The position numbers and the translations under genes were made by a program. Under the pieces are notes generated by a model that made no database searches, had not been told where the DNA came from, and saw only the letters and a list, made by a program, of their open reading frames with translations. 5,688 nt of DNA from Candidatus Symbiothrix sp. Lineage in GTDB: Bacteria > Bacteroidota > Bacteroidia > Bacteroidales > Azobacteroidaceae. Positions 1 through 5,688 of this stretch are shown piece after piece (positions within the stretch are counted from its first letter, which is position 1; every line of letters begins with the position of its first letter). The stretch is taken from positions 1 to 5,688 of the forward strand of contig JAITXK010000199.1 of the NCBI GenBank assembly GCA_031284765.1, in the 5' to 3' direction.

Positions 1-1025
1 GGCCACAACAGGTAAGAATCGCTGGTGGTTTTCGAACCCCGTTCCACAATTCCCTGATGAATTGGGCCTAATTTATACATGTGATTGCTCTGGTTGGAAC
101 CGCTTCCGGCATTTAAAAAAGAAAAATAACCGGCTATTAAGAGCGTTGATTTATGATGAGTAACGGTAAAAGGTCCCGCAAAAATGGCGCAAGCCTCGCC
201 GTGCATCCCTTGACAATTTGCAAAGAACAGGGAATTTTCGGCGGAATATTGTTTTCCCAATAGGCAACCTTGTCCGATGAAGGTATTGAAAACTACCGTC
301 CCTTCGGTTACTTCCGAACCGGTAGAAGCAATAAAATTTTCGGCAATTACCCCGGGTCCGAAATGGGTCGGCGCCTTTTCGTTGCTGTTGATGGTTCCGT
401 TTGTCAGACGATAAATACCGTCCAGGCAGGCGTAGGAACCGATGCGTAAATTGCGCAATGTCCGGCAATTCGTCAAACAGGCATTTTTACCCACTGTTCC
501 GGTTGCAGACAAGACAGACTTGACGTAATCGTCAATCATAGCCGTCAGCTTATTTATTACCAGCGTTCTGTGCCGGTAAAGCACGAGTATGTAAGCCAGA
601 TGCGCCGATAAATTATCATAAATAGGTAATTCCCGTCCTCCGGTTTCATTGAGGACACCGACCAAGGTGCCGTTACCAAAGGAACTGACCCCGTCGACCG
701 CCAACAAATCCACATTTTCGATTACTACATCATCTTCTATCGTGTAATTGGCGATGTAGTTACGAATTTGTCCGATATACACATTATTGCCGATTGTACA
801 ATTGTGAATGGTGGCATTAAAAATGCCTGAGTGTTTCTTCACGCCGCCGAAAAAGGTAATTTCTTTTTCAAAATTTCCGATATACACATCGCCGGAAAAG
901 TTACTGTTGCGGATATGTTGCGGGCTAAAGTCTTCCGTTACATGAATTTTATTCCAATCATCGCAACGGCAGAACTGCTCGTTCAGCACTTTTATTTCCT
1001 TATTGTTTAATTTTCTCCAAGACAT
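1..1025 (-). CDS. DUF4954 family protein, N-terminal part (C-terminus cut by the window edge)
   Basis: The frame is open from an ATG at 1025 to the left edge, giving 341 complete codons with no stop. I recognise it as DUF4954, a family of unknown function in Bacteroidales that usually exceeds 600 residues, so roughly half is probably missing. Isoleucine/valine-glycine turns recur about every six residues or in multiples (for example VYIG 47-50, TIGNNVYIG 77-85, RIGSYA 194-199, FIGQGC 249-254). This is the hexapeptide pattern of left-handed beta-helix acyl- and nucleotidyltransferases such as GlmU. Highly conserved family blocks follow: VLNETGGRE (124-132), SAHLAYILVLYRHR (140-153), the histidine pair in FTVTHHKSTLL (286-296), NAGSGSNQSNHMYKLGPIHQG (305-325) and the KTTSDSYLLW stretch at 332-341. 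There is no signal peptide, so it is probably cytoplasmic. It starts 17 bases after the glmS stop, which suggests co-transcription. Family assignment is confident; a role in handling sugars or nucleotide sugars is only inference from fold and neighbour. Confidence 0.85.
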   Translation of the reverse strand, partial: MSWRKLNNKEIKVLNEQFCRCDDWNKIHVTEDFSPQHIRNSNFSGDVYIGNFEKEITFFGGVKKHSGIFNATIHNCTIGNNVYIGQIRNYIANYTIEDDVVIENVDLLAVDGVSSFGNGTLVGVLNETGGRELPIYDNLSAHLAYILVLYRHRTLVINKLTAMIDDYVKSVLSATGTVGKNACLTNCRTLRNLRIGSYACLDGIYRLTNGTINSNEKAPTHFGPGVIAENFIASTGSEVTEGTVVFNTFIGQGCLLGKQYSAENSLFFANCQGMHGEACAIFAGPFTVTHHKSTLLIAGYFSFLNAGSGSNQSNHMYKLGPIHQGIVERGSKTTSDSYLLW

Positions 1026-1030
1026 ACGAT

Positions 1031-1034
1031 TCCT
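1031..1034 (-). promoter_or_regulatory. Possible Shine-Dalgarno AGGA before the DUF4954 gene
   Basis: On the minus strand AGGA lies five bases upstream of the ATG at 1025, inside the 17-base gap after glmS. The other three genes have only A/T-rich sequence before their starts, which is usual in Bacteroidota, where Shine-Dalgarno pairing is little used. The match is short and may be chance, but it supports the chosen start. Confidence 0.35.
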
Positions 1035-1042
1035 GTTTTTAA

Positions 1043-2887
1043 TTATTCTACCGTTACCGATTTCGCCAAATTGCGGGGCATATCCACATCGCGCCGTTTA
1101 TTCACTGCAATATGATAAGACAATAACTGCAATGGAATGGTGGTCAGTAGCGGCTCGAAGCAATCTTCGGTAGCAGGTACTTCAATCACATAATCGGCGA
1201 TGGATTTCACTACGGTATCCGTTTCGCTCACAATGGCTATCACCCTTCCGTTCCGGGCTTTGATTTCCTGAATGTTGCTGATAACTTTTTCATACATATC
1301 GTTGTCCGTAGCAATCACGACGACCGGCATCTCATTATCAATCAACGCAATCGGACCGTGCTTCATTTCGGCGGCAGGATAGCCTTCCGCATGGATGTAA
1401 GATATTTCCTTCAATTTCAAAGCGCCTTCCAAGGCTACCGGATAGTTATAACCCCGACCCAGATAAATGAAATTATGGGCATAAGTAAATATATTGGACA
1501 GCTTTTGAATGGAGTCGTTGGCATTCAATATCTGTTCTATCTTGTCCGGAATAAGATTCAACTCATGTAATAATTCCAAAATACGGCTTTGTGGGAGGAC
1601 TTTTTTCTCGCGGGCTATGCACAACGCCATCATGGTGAGTACGCATAACTGCGCCGTAAAAGCCTTGGTGGATGCCACGCCTAGTTCCGGTCCCACATGG
1701 GTATAAGAGCCCGAATGGGTATTCCGCGGGATGGAAGAACCCACCACATTGCAAATCCCATACACAAAGGCGCCCTCTTTCTTTGCCAATTCGATGGCAG
1801 CAAGTGTATCGGCAGTTTCGCCCGATTGTGAAATGGCAATAATAATATCGTCCGGATAAATGACCGGATGCCGGTAACGAAACTCCGATGAATACTCCAC
1901 TTCCACCGGTATCCGGCAAATCTCTTCAATGAGGTATTCGCCGATTAATCCGGCATGCCAGGAAGTTCCGCAAGCCAAAATAATGATTCGTTTCGCTTGG
2001 AGGAAGCGTTCACGATGGTCAAGAATGCCCGACAAAACAATATTGTTGCAGGTAACATCCACCCGTCCGCGCATGCAATCGCGCAAGGTGTGGGGTTGTT
2101 CAAATATTTCCTTCAACATGAAATGCGGAAAACCTCCTTTTTCCAGCTGGCTTAAACTCAACTCCAATTGGATGATTTCGCGGGTCTTTTCTACATTACC
2201 AATCGTCACAATCCGGGGTTGTTCGTGTCGTTTGACAATAGCAATTTCTTCGTCTTCCAAATAAATGACCTTGTTGGTATATTCGATAATCGGAGAAGCA
2301 TCGGAAGCGATGAAAAACTCATTCTCGCCGATACCCAAAACCAGCGGACTGCTTTTGCGGGCAACAATGATTTGGTCGGGATTTCCTTTTTCCATCACCG
2401 CAATGGCATAAGCGCCTATCACTTGTCCCAAAGCCAATTGCAGGGCGGTACAGACATCCACATGATTCAAGGTTTGAATATATTCTATCAATTGAATCAG
2501 CACTTCAGTATCGGTATTGCTGAGAAAATGATAGCCTTTTTGCATCAGTTGTTCCTTGAGTACCGCGTAATTTTCGATAATGCCGTTGTGTATCAGCGCC
2601 AGATTTTCCGTTTCGGAATAATGGGGATGGGCATTGGCATTATTCGGTTCTCCATGCGTTGCCCAACGGGTATGGGCAATGCCGATAGTGGCGGAAATGT
2701 CTTTGCTGTCGCAAAACTCTTCCAAATCCGACACCCGGCCTTTGGTTTTATAAATGTTTAAATCGCCGCTTGGATTGATTAATGCAATACCGGCACTGTC
2801 ATATCCACGGTATTCGAGTCGATGTAACCCTTTAATCAGGATGGGATACGCTTCCTGATTTCCTATGTAACCTACTATTCCGCACAT
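1043..2887 (-). CDS. glmS: Glutamine--fructose-6-phosphate aminotransferase (isomerizing), GlmS
   Basis: This 614-residue protein converts fructose-6-phosphate and glutamine to glucosamine-6-phosphate and glutamate, the first step toward UDP-GlcNAc for peptidoglycan and lipopolysaccharide. It acts in the cytoplasm and is complete (the E. coli enzyme is 609 residues). The N-terminal class II glutaminase domain (about 2-220) starts MCGIVGYIG, with nucleophile Cys2 exposed after Met removal. It carries HTRWATHG (72-79), HNGIIENY (100-107) and SNTDTE (123-128), matching the substrate and oxyanion residues Arg74, Asn101/Gly102 and Asp126. Two SIS sugar-isomerase domains follow: ACGTSWHAG (305-313), SQSGETADT (353-361) and GVASTKAFT (403-411) in the first, then KLKEISYIHAEG (491-502) and MKHGP (508-512) in the second. 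The C-terminus MPRNLAKSVTVE holds Lys609, the Schiff-base lysine. Glu494, His510 and Lys609 correspond to E. coli Glu488, His504 and Lys603, with a constant offset. It lies 27 bases after the GH125 gene and 17 before DUF4954. I see no glmS ribozyme or separate promoter in front of it. Identification is near certain. Confidence 0.99.
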   Translation of the reverse strand: MCGIVGYIGNQEAYPILIKGLHRLEYRGYDSAGIALINPSGDLNIYKTKGRVSDLEEFCDSKDISATIGIAHTRWATHGEPNNANAHPHYSETENLALIHNGIIENYAVLKEQLMQKGYHFLSNTDTEVLIQLIEYIQTLNHVDVCTALQLALGQVIGAYAIAVMEKGNPDQIIVARKSSPLVLGIGENEFFIASDASPIIEYTNKVIYLEDEEIAIVKRHEQPRIVTIGNVEKTREIIQLELSLSQLEKGGFPHFMLKEIFEQPHTLRDCMRGRVDVTCNNIVLSGILDHRERFLQAKRIIILACGTSWHAGLIGEYLIEEICRIPVEVEYSSEFRYRHPVIYPDDIIIAISQSGETADTLAAIELAKKEGAFVYGICNVVGSSIPRNTHSGSYTHVGPELGVASTKAFTAQLCVLTMMALCIAREKKVLPQSRILELLHELNLIPDKIEQILNANDSIQKLSNIFTYAHNFIYLGRGYNYPVALEGALKLKEISYIHAEGYPAAEMKHGPIALIDNEMPVVVIATDNDMYEKVISNIQEIKARNGRVIAIVSETDTVVKSIADYVIEVPATEDCFEPLLTTIPLQLLSYHIAVNKRRDVDMPRNLAKSVTVE

Positions 2888-2914
2888 TGTGTTATTTCTT
2901 TGTTAAATTTATTT

Positions 2915-4378
2915 TTATTCCGACAACAAATTCAATTTCCCATCATCAATCAACTTGATAATCAATTCTCCAAACAGGGTATTTTGCCAGGCAAACCATT
3001 TACGGGTAAAATTAGTTGGGTCGTCTTTGTGAAACGATTCGTGTATAAATCCGGTTCCCGCATCGGTATTCATCAATGTTTGAATACAGGCTTTGATTTC
3101 CGCATCATCCTGACTGGTAAACGCTTTCATCATGATACTCATCGGCCAAATCATATCATAACCAATGTGCGGGCCTCCGATGCCTTCTCCGGCGGCTCCT
3201 TTGAAGAAATACGGATTGTCTTTACTCCACACAAAGCGGCGGGTATTTTGATAAATCGAATCATTTACATCCACATCGCCCAAATAAGCTAAAGCCAATA
3301 AACTCGGTACATTCGCATCATCCATAAATAATTGATTACCAAATCCGTCCACCTCAAAAGCATAAATTGTTCCATACTTTGGATGCTGAAATGTAGCATA
3401 TCTTTTCAAGGCAGTTTCAACTTCGGAAGCCAAACCGGCACATTCATTTGCCAACGTCGTGTTGTTATTTACCATCCTTAAAACCTCGGATGCTTTGCGC
3501 AACGAAGTCACGGCAAAAAAGTTGGACGGAATCAAGAACTGAAAGATAGTGGCATCGTCCGAAGGACGGAAAGCAGACGCAATCAAGCCCACCGGCTTTA
3601 CCGGATTGCCCATCCCATTGTTCGACATCGTATCTAATTGCCGTTCCGTTTTACGCATGAAAGTATAAGGCCCCTGATTCTCTTTCTTTTGTTGCTCTTT
3701 GAATGTTTTGACAATGGTGGCAACGGCTTTTTCCCAATCTTCGCCAAAAATACTTGCATCGCCGGTCACCTGCCAGTAGTGATAAGCCAACCGGAGGACA
3801 TAACAAAGCGAATCAATTTCCCATTTCCGTTCATGCAATTCCGGTTTCATATCCGTTTGGTCGCTCATCCACTCGCCGCCGGTTGCGCCGTCATTGAAGG
3901 CATTAGCATACGGATCAATCAAGATACATTTCAACTGACGCAAGATAACCCCACGCAACATCTTTTTGAGTTCCGGATCCTTATTCGCCAACTGCACGTA
4001 AGGATAAACCTGCGCCCCCGAATCACGAAGCCACATGGCATGAATATCGCCCGTATAAACAAATGTATCATCTTCCCCGTCAAGAGTTCTGTAATGGACG
4101 GTGGTATCCAGCGTATTCGGAAAACAATTTTCAAACATCCAGGCCAAACGGGCATTGGTCAAACGTTTTTTCACACTCCGAATTTTTTCTTCAACAGCCT
4201 TGGACACAAACAGCCGGTCTTTTTCCTTCGGACGTTGTGAAACATAGACTTTTGTCTTGTCGTTTTCCAAAGATAATTTTTCTGTTACCGCACCATTACC
4301 GGCATTCACTACCTGAGTCATAAAACATAAACCGAAACTCAGACATACATTTCTTAACAAGTGTTTTTTCTTTTCCAT
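2915..4378 (-). CDS. GH125 exo-alpha-1,6-mannosidase, exported (metal-independent alpha-mannosidase)
   Basis: GH125 enzymes remove single mannose residues from alpha-1,6-linked manno-oligosaccharides by an inverting, metal-independent mechanism; BT3781 of Bacteroides thetaiotaomicron is a characterised member. The 487-residue product carries the family hallmark TGDIHAMWLRDSGAQVYPYV (109-128), GGEWMSDQTD (167-176), FMDDANVPSLLALAYLG (351-367), GIGGPHIGYDMIWP (399-412) and GFIHESFHKDDP (443-454). By motif comparison Asp189 in WEIDSLCY is the likely general acid and Glu446 in IHESF the likely general base. I chose the ATG at 4378 because it yields a classic signal peptide: MEKKKH, a hydrophobic stretch (about 11-23), then VNA before the predicted cleavage at 26/27. 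There is no lipobox, so a soluble periplasmic enzyme is expected. In-frame ATGs at 4411 and 4432 would bury the signal behind up to 18 polar residues and overlap the upstream gene. The gene sits 25 bases after the GH76 gene, a pairing that fits stepwise breakdown of an alpha-1,6-mannan backbone. The family call is very secure; the natural substrate is inferred. Confidence 0.95.
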   Translation of the reverse strand: MEKKKHLLRNVCLSFGLCFMTQVVNAGNGAVTEKLSLENDKTKVYVSQRPKEKDRLFVSKAVEEKIRSVKKRLTNARLAWMFENCFPNTLDTTVHYRTLDGEDDTFVYTGDIHAMWLRDSGAQVYPYVQLANKDPELKKMLRGVILRQLKCILIDPYANAFNDGATGGEWMSDQTDMKPELHERKWEIDSLCYVLRLAYHYWQVTGDASIFGEDWEKAVATIVKTFKEQQKKENQGPYTFMRKTERQLDTMSNNGMGNPVKPVGLIASAFRPSDDATIFQFLIPSNFFAVTSLRKASEVLRMVNNNTTLANECAGLASEVETALKRYATFQHPKYGTIYAFEVDGFGNQLFMDDANVPSLLALAYLGDVDVNDSIYQNTRRFVWSKDNPYFFKGAAGEGIGGPHIGYDMIWPMSIMMKAFTSQDDAEIKACIQTLMNTDAGTGFIHESFHKDDPTNFTRKWFAWQNTLFGELIIKLIDDGKLNLLSE

Positions 4379-4403
4379 AAATTTATTAATTATTAGTTGA
4401 TAT

Positions 4404-5600
4404 TCATTCATTTTCAATGGATAACCGGGCATACATCTCCACCATGGCCGTTTGTGTCAAGAGCCATTTGGATGCATCTTTGGAATCGCCGCTCCAGTCG
4501 GAATTGAAAAGCCCGTTTTCTTCCCGCGCATGCATCCATGCATAATCCATATTTTTTTGAAAGGCATCCAGATATTCCTTATGGTTATCGACCCTGTATA
4601 ATTCACAAAATCCGCGGAAGAGAATCGCGGTGAACCATACGTTTTCTTTTTTTACCAAACGGAAAATTGCCCCTCCCTCAAGCGGTTTGAAGTTCCTGAA
4701 AAAGTGATGATAGCACGACAAAGCCGTTTGCTGCGCTTCCAAAAGATAATTTTCATGTTGAGTAATCTTATACAGCAAGGCACCTGCCTGAATCATTTGC
4801 CCGCTGTTGTACGAATATTTTTTCATATCTACCTTGCCGTTGAGTTTCAGATTGTCATAATAAAGATTATCAACCGTGTCTTTCAAGTGTTGTTCTGTCC
4901 ATTCATACAATTTTTTTCCTTTGTAAAAGAACGAACTGTCGTTGGTAGCCTCAAACAATTTCAGCGCATAAACCGCAGCCGGAGCATTGGAACACGCATT
5001 TTTCCCTCTTTTCTTTTGTTCGCACCAATAAATGCCGCCACCCAATGCATCGTCCGAACCACTTTCTACAAATTGCCAAATGCTTCGGGCTTTTTGCAAA
5101 TAATTCTTTTCACCGGTCAACAAATACAAATCGGTAAAATCAATTCCAATCCAAATATTATCGTCATAAAAGCGGTCGGATGTTGGCGCTGTGCAAATAT
5201 ACGAAGCATAACCGGCAGGAATTCGCGTGGTATCCCAATATTCTTCCAATCCGGGCAAGACTTTCGTTTGAAGTATTTCGAGGTATTGCGCATCTTTTGA
5301 AGCCTCATACAAAGCACTGACGGCGGACAAACTGCCTGAAAACGGCCATAAATACGAATAGGGATTCGGATGGCTTGCCTGTTCGGAGTTATCCAGATAA
5401 GTAGCCGTATAGGTTTCGTCAAACGGATACATTTCACGAAGCAAATCACTGCCGGATACCGGATAATAGGAATACACTGCATTCAAAGTTGAGATTGCCC
5501 GATCTGTTTGAGAAATGCTGTCTGCATTTTTTCTTGCACAACTCAATTGACAGTGACATAAAACAATCAGAAAATAAAGAGCAATTTTGTTTGTTTGCAT
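4404..5600 (-). CDS. GH76 family endo-alpha-1,6-mannanase, probable lipoprotein
   Basis: GH76 enzymes cut internal alpha-1,6-mannosidic bonds with retention of configuration, typically in the backbone of fungal mannan. The 398-residue protein has an alternating helix pattern expected of the (alpha/alpha)6 barrel and the signature FYDDNIWIGIDF (144-155), whose Asp146-Asp147 pair matches the catalytic nucleophile and acid/base dyad. Other family segments are NPYSYLWPFSGSLSAVSALYEA (79-100), GGGIYW (187-192), KNACSNAPAAVYALKLFEAT (200-219) and YSYNSGQMIQAGALLYKIT (262-280). The N-terminus has Lys5, a hydrophobic run (6-14) and QLSC with Cys21. This is a relaxed lipobox, so a lipoprotein is likely, though a plain signal peptide is possible. 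Residues after Cys21 are ARKN, not the acidic or QKDD-like surface-export signal of Bacteroidota lipoproteins, so an inward-facing periplasmic location is inferred. The motif IWIGIDF replaces the commoner AWWALAF-like sequence, so it may belong to a divergent subgroup. It is the first gene of the run and directly precedes GH125. Family confidence is high; substrate and location are less certain. Confidence 0.9.
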   Translation of the reverse strand: MQTNKIALYFLIVLCHCQLSCARKNADSISQTDRAISTLNAVYSYYPVSGSDLLREMYPFDETYTATYLDNSEQASHPNPYSYLWPFSGSLSAVSALYEASKDAQYLEILQTKVLPGLEEYWDTTRIPAGYASYICTAPTSDRFYDDNIWIGIDFTDLYLLTGEKNYLQKARSIWQFVESGSDDALGGGIYWCEQKKRGKNACSNAPAAVYALKLFEATNDSSFFYKGKKLYEWTEQHLKDTVDNLYYDNLKLNGKVDMKKYSYNSGQMIQAGALLYKITQHENYLLEAQQTALSCYHHFFRNFKPLEGGAIFRLVKKENVWFTAILFRGFCELYRVDNHKEYLDAFQKNMDYAWMHAREENGLFNSDWSGDSKDASKWLLTQTAMVEMYARLSIENE

Positions 5601-5616
5601 GGTGTTTTTTTATTGC

Positions 5617-5638
5617 CACAAAAATACACAAAAATACA
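5617..5638. repeat. Two perfect 10-base tandem copies plus two bases of a third
   Basis: On the plus strand CACAAAAATA is repeated exactly at 5617-5626 and 5627-5636, followed by CA. The period is close to one helical turn, and the repeat carries both promoter-like boxes. It may simply reflect local A-rich slippage. Confidence 0.6.
5619..5636 (-). promoter_or_regulatory. Tandem Bacteroidota-type -7 promoter boxes upstream of the GH76 gene
   Basis: Read on the minus strand, TATTTTTG occurs at 5636-5629 and again at 5626-5619. Both match the Bacteroides sigma-ABfr -7 consensus TAnnTTTG exactly. They lie 28 and 18 bases upstream of the GH76 ATG, leaving a short A-rich leader. No clean TTTG -33 element sits about 19-23 bases further upstream; only TTTA-like sequence is there, so the promoter may be weak or activator-dependent. 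Which box is used cannot be told from the sequence. It would drive GH76, GH125 and possibly the genes behind them. Confidence 0.55.
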
Positions 5639-5674
5639 TTCCGAAGGATAAAAATAATAACATTTATTTAAACT

Positions 5675-5688
5675 TTGCATACTTGCAA
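5675..5688. repeat. Short inverted repeat TTGCA-N4-TGCAA at the window edge
   Basis: TTGCATACTTGCAA has perfect 5-base arms around a 4-base spacer. It lies about 40 bases upstream of the first promoter-like box, a plausible place for an activator or repressor site. The repeat ends exactly at the last base, so the arms might extend further outside the window. A repeat this short can arise by chance, so regulatory meaning is only inference. Confidence 0.35.

Noticed and set aside
151..468. 105-codon minus-strand frame overlapping the DUF4954 gene
   Set aside because: It is an out-of-frame reading of the DUF4954 gene, which is intact in its own frame.
1026..1042. Terminator between glmS and DUF4954
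   Set aside because: There are no inverted arms; a short A/T run alone is not a terminator.
2168..2761. 197-codon open frame on the plus strand inside glmS
   Set aside because: It lies wholly antisense to a complete, motif-rich glmS, has no recognisable domain, and is low-complexity in the manner of a shadow frame.
2888..2914. glmS ribozyme or riboswitch before glmS
   Set aside because: The gap is only 27 A/T-rich bases, far too short, and the ribozyme is known from Gram-positive bacteria.
3638..4240. 200-codon plus-strand open frame inside the GH125 gene
   Set aside because: It is antisense to conserved GH125 sequence with no family motif or promoter of its own; the codon bias of the real gene explains it.
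4300..4345. Lipobox in the GH125 signal peptide (Cys12 or Cys18)
   Set aside because: Residues before these cysteines (RNV and FGL) do not fit a lipobox, while VNA at 24-26 is a good signal peptidase I site.
4704..5300. 198-codon plus-strand open frame inside the GH76 gene
   Set aside because: It is antisense to the GH76 catalytic region and Ile/Phe-rich from reverse-complemented codons; no independent support.

Overview
This window is a compact, fully co-directional stretch of four genes on the minus strand. It looks like chromosome from a member of the Bacteroidales (phylum Bacteroidota). Three things point there: the leftmost gene belongs to DUF4954, a family I know from Bacteroidales; promoter-like boxes match the Bacteroides -7 consensus TAnnTTTG; and three of the four genes lack a Shine-Dalgarno sequence. 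The species cannot be named from the sequence alone.

Layout in transcription order, right to left. Positions 5601-5688 are an AT-rich leader with two tandem TATTTTTG boxes and a short inverted repeat at the window edge. Next comes a GH76-type endo-alpha-1,6-mannanase with a lipoprotein-like N-terminus (4404-5600). It is followed by a GH125 exo-alpha-1,6-mannosidase with a signal peptide (2915-4378), then a complete glmS (1043-2887), then a DUF4954 protein whose C-terminus runs off the left edge (1-1025). The gaps between genes are 25, 27 and 17 bases. I see no terminator hairpin in any of them, so one transcript is plausible. No intergenic stretch exceeds 300 bases. I see no tRNA, rRNA, CRISPR array, insertion sequence or riboswitch.

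How the genes may work together: GH76 would cut the alpha-1,6-mannan backbone (as in fungal mannan) inside the cell, and GH125 would trim the resulting alpha-1,6-manno-oligosaccharides to mannose. No SusC/SusD pair, regulator or GH92 enzyme lies in the window, so this is either the edge of a mannan utilisation locus or a small stand-alone pair. GlmS makes glucosamine-6-phosphate from fructose-6-phosphate, which mannose can feed through mannose-6-phosphate isomerase. That gives a possible but unproven metabolic link. The DUF4954 protein has left-handed beta-helix character like sugar acyltransferases and nucleotidyltransferases. Its function is unknown.

Nothing here is clearly a new system. 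The least explained items are the DUF4954 gene directly behind glmS, and the placement of glmS behind a mannan-degrading pair.
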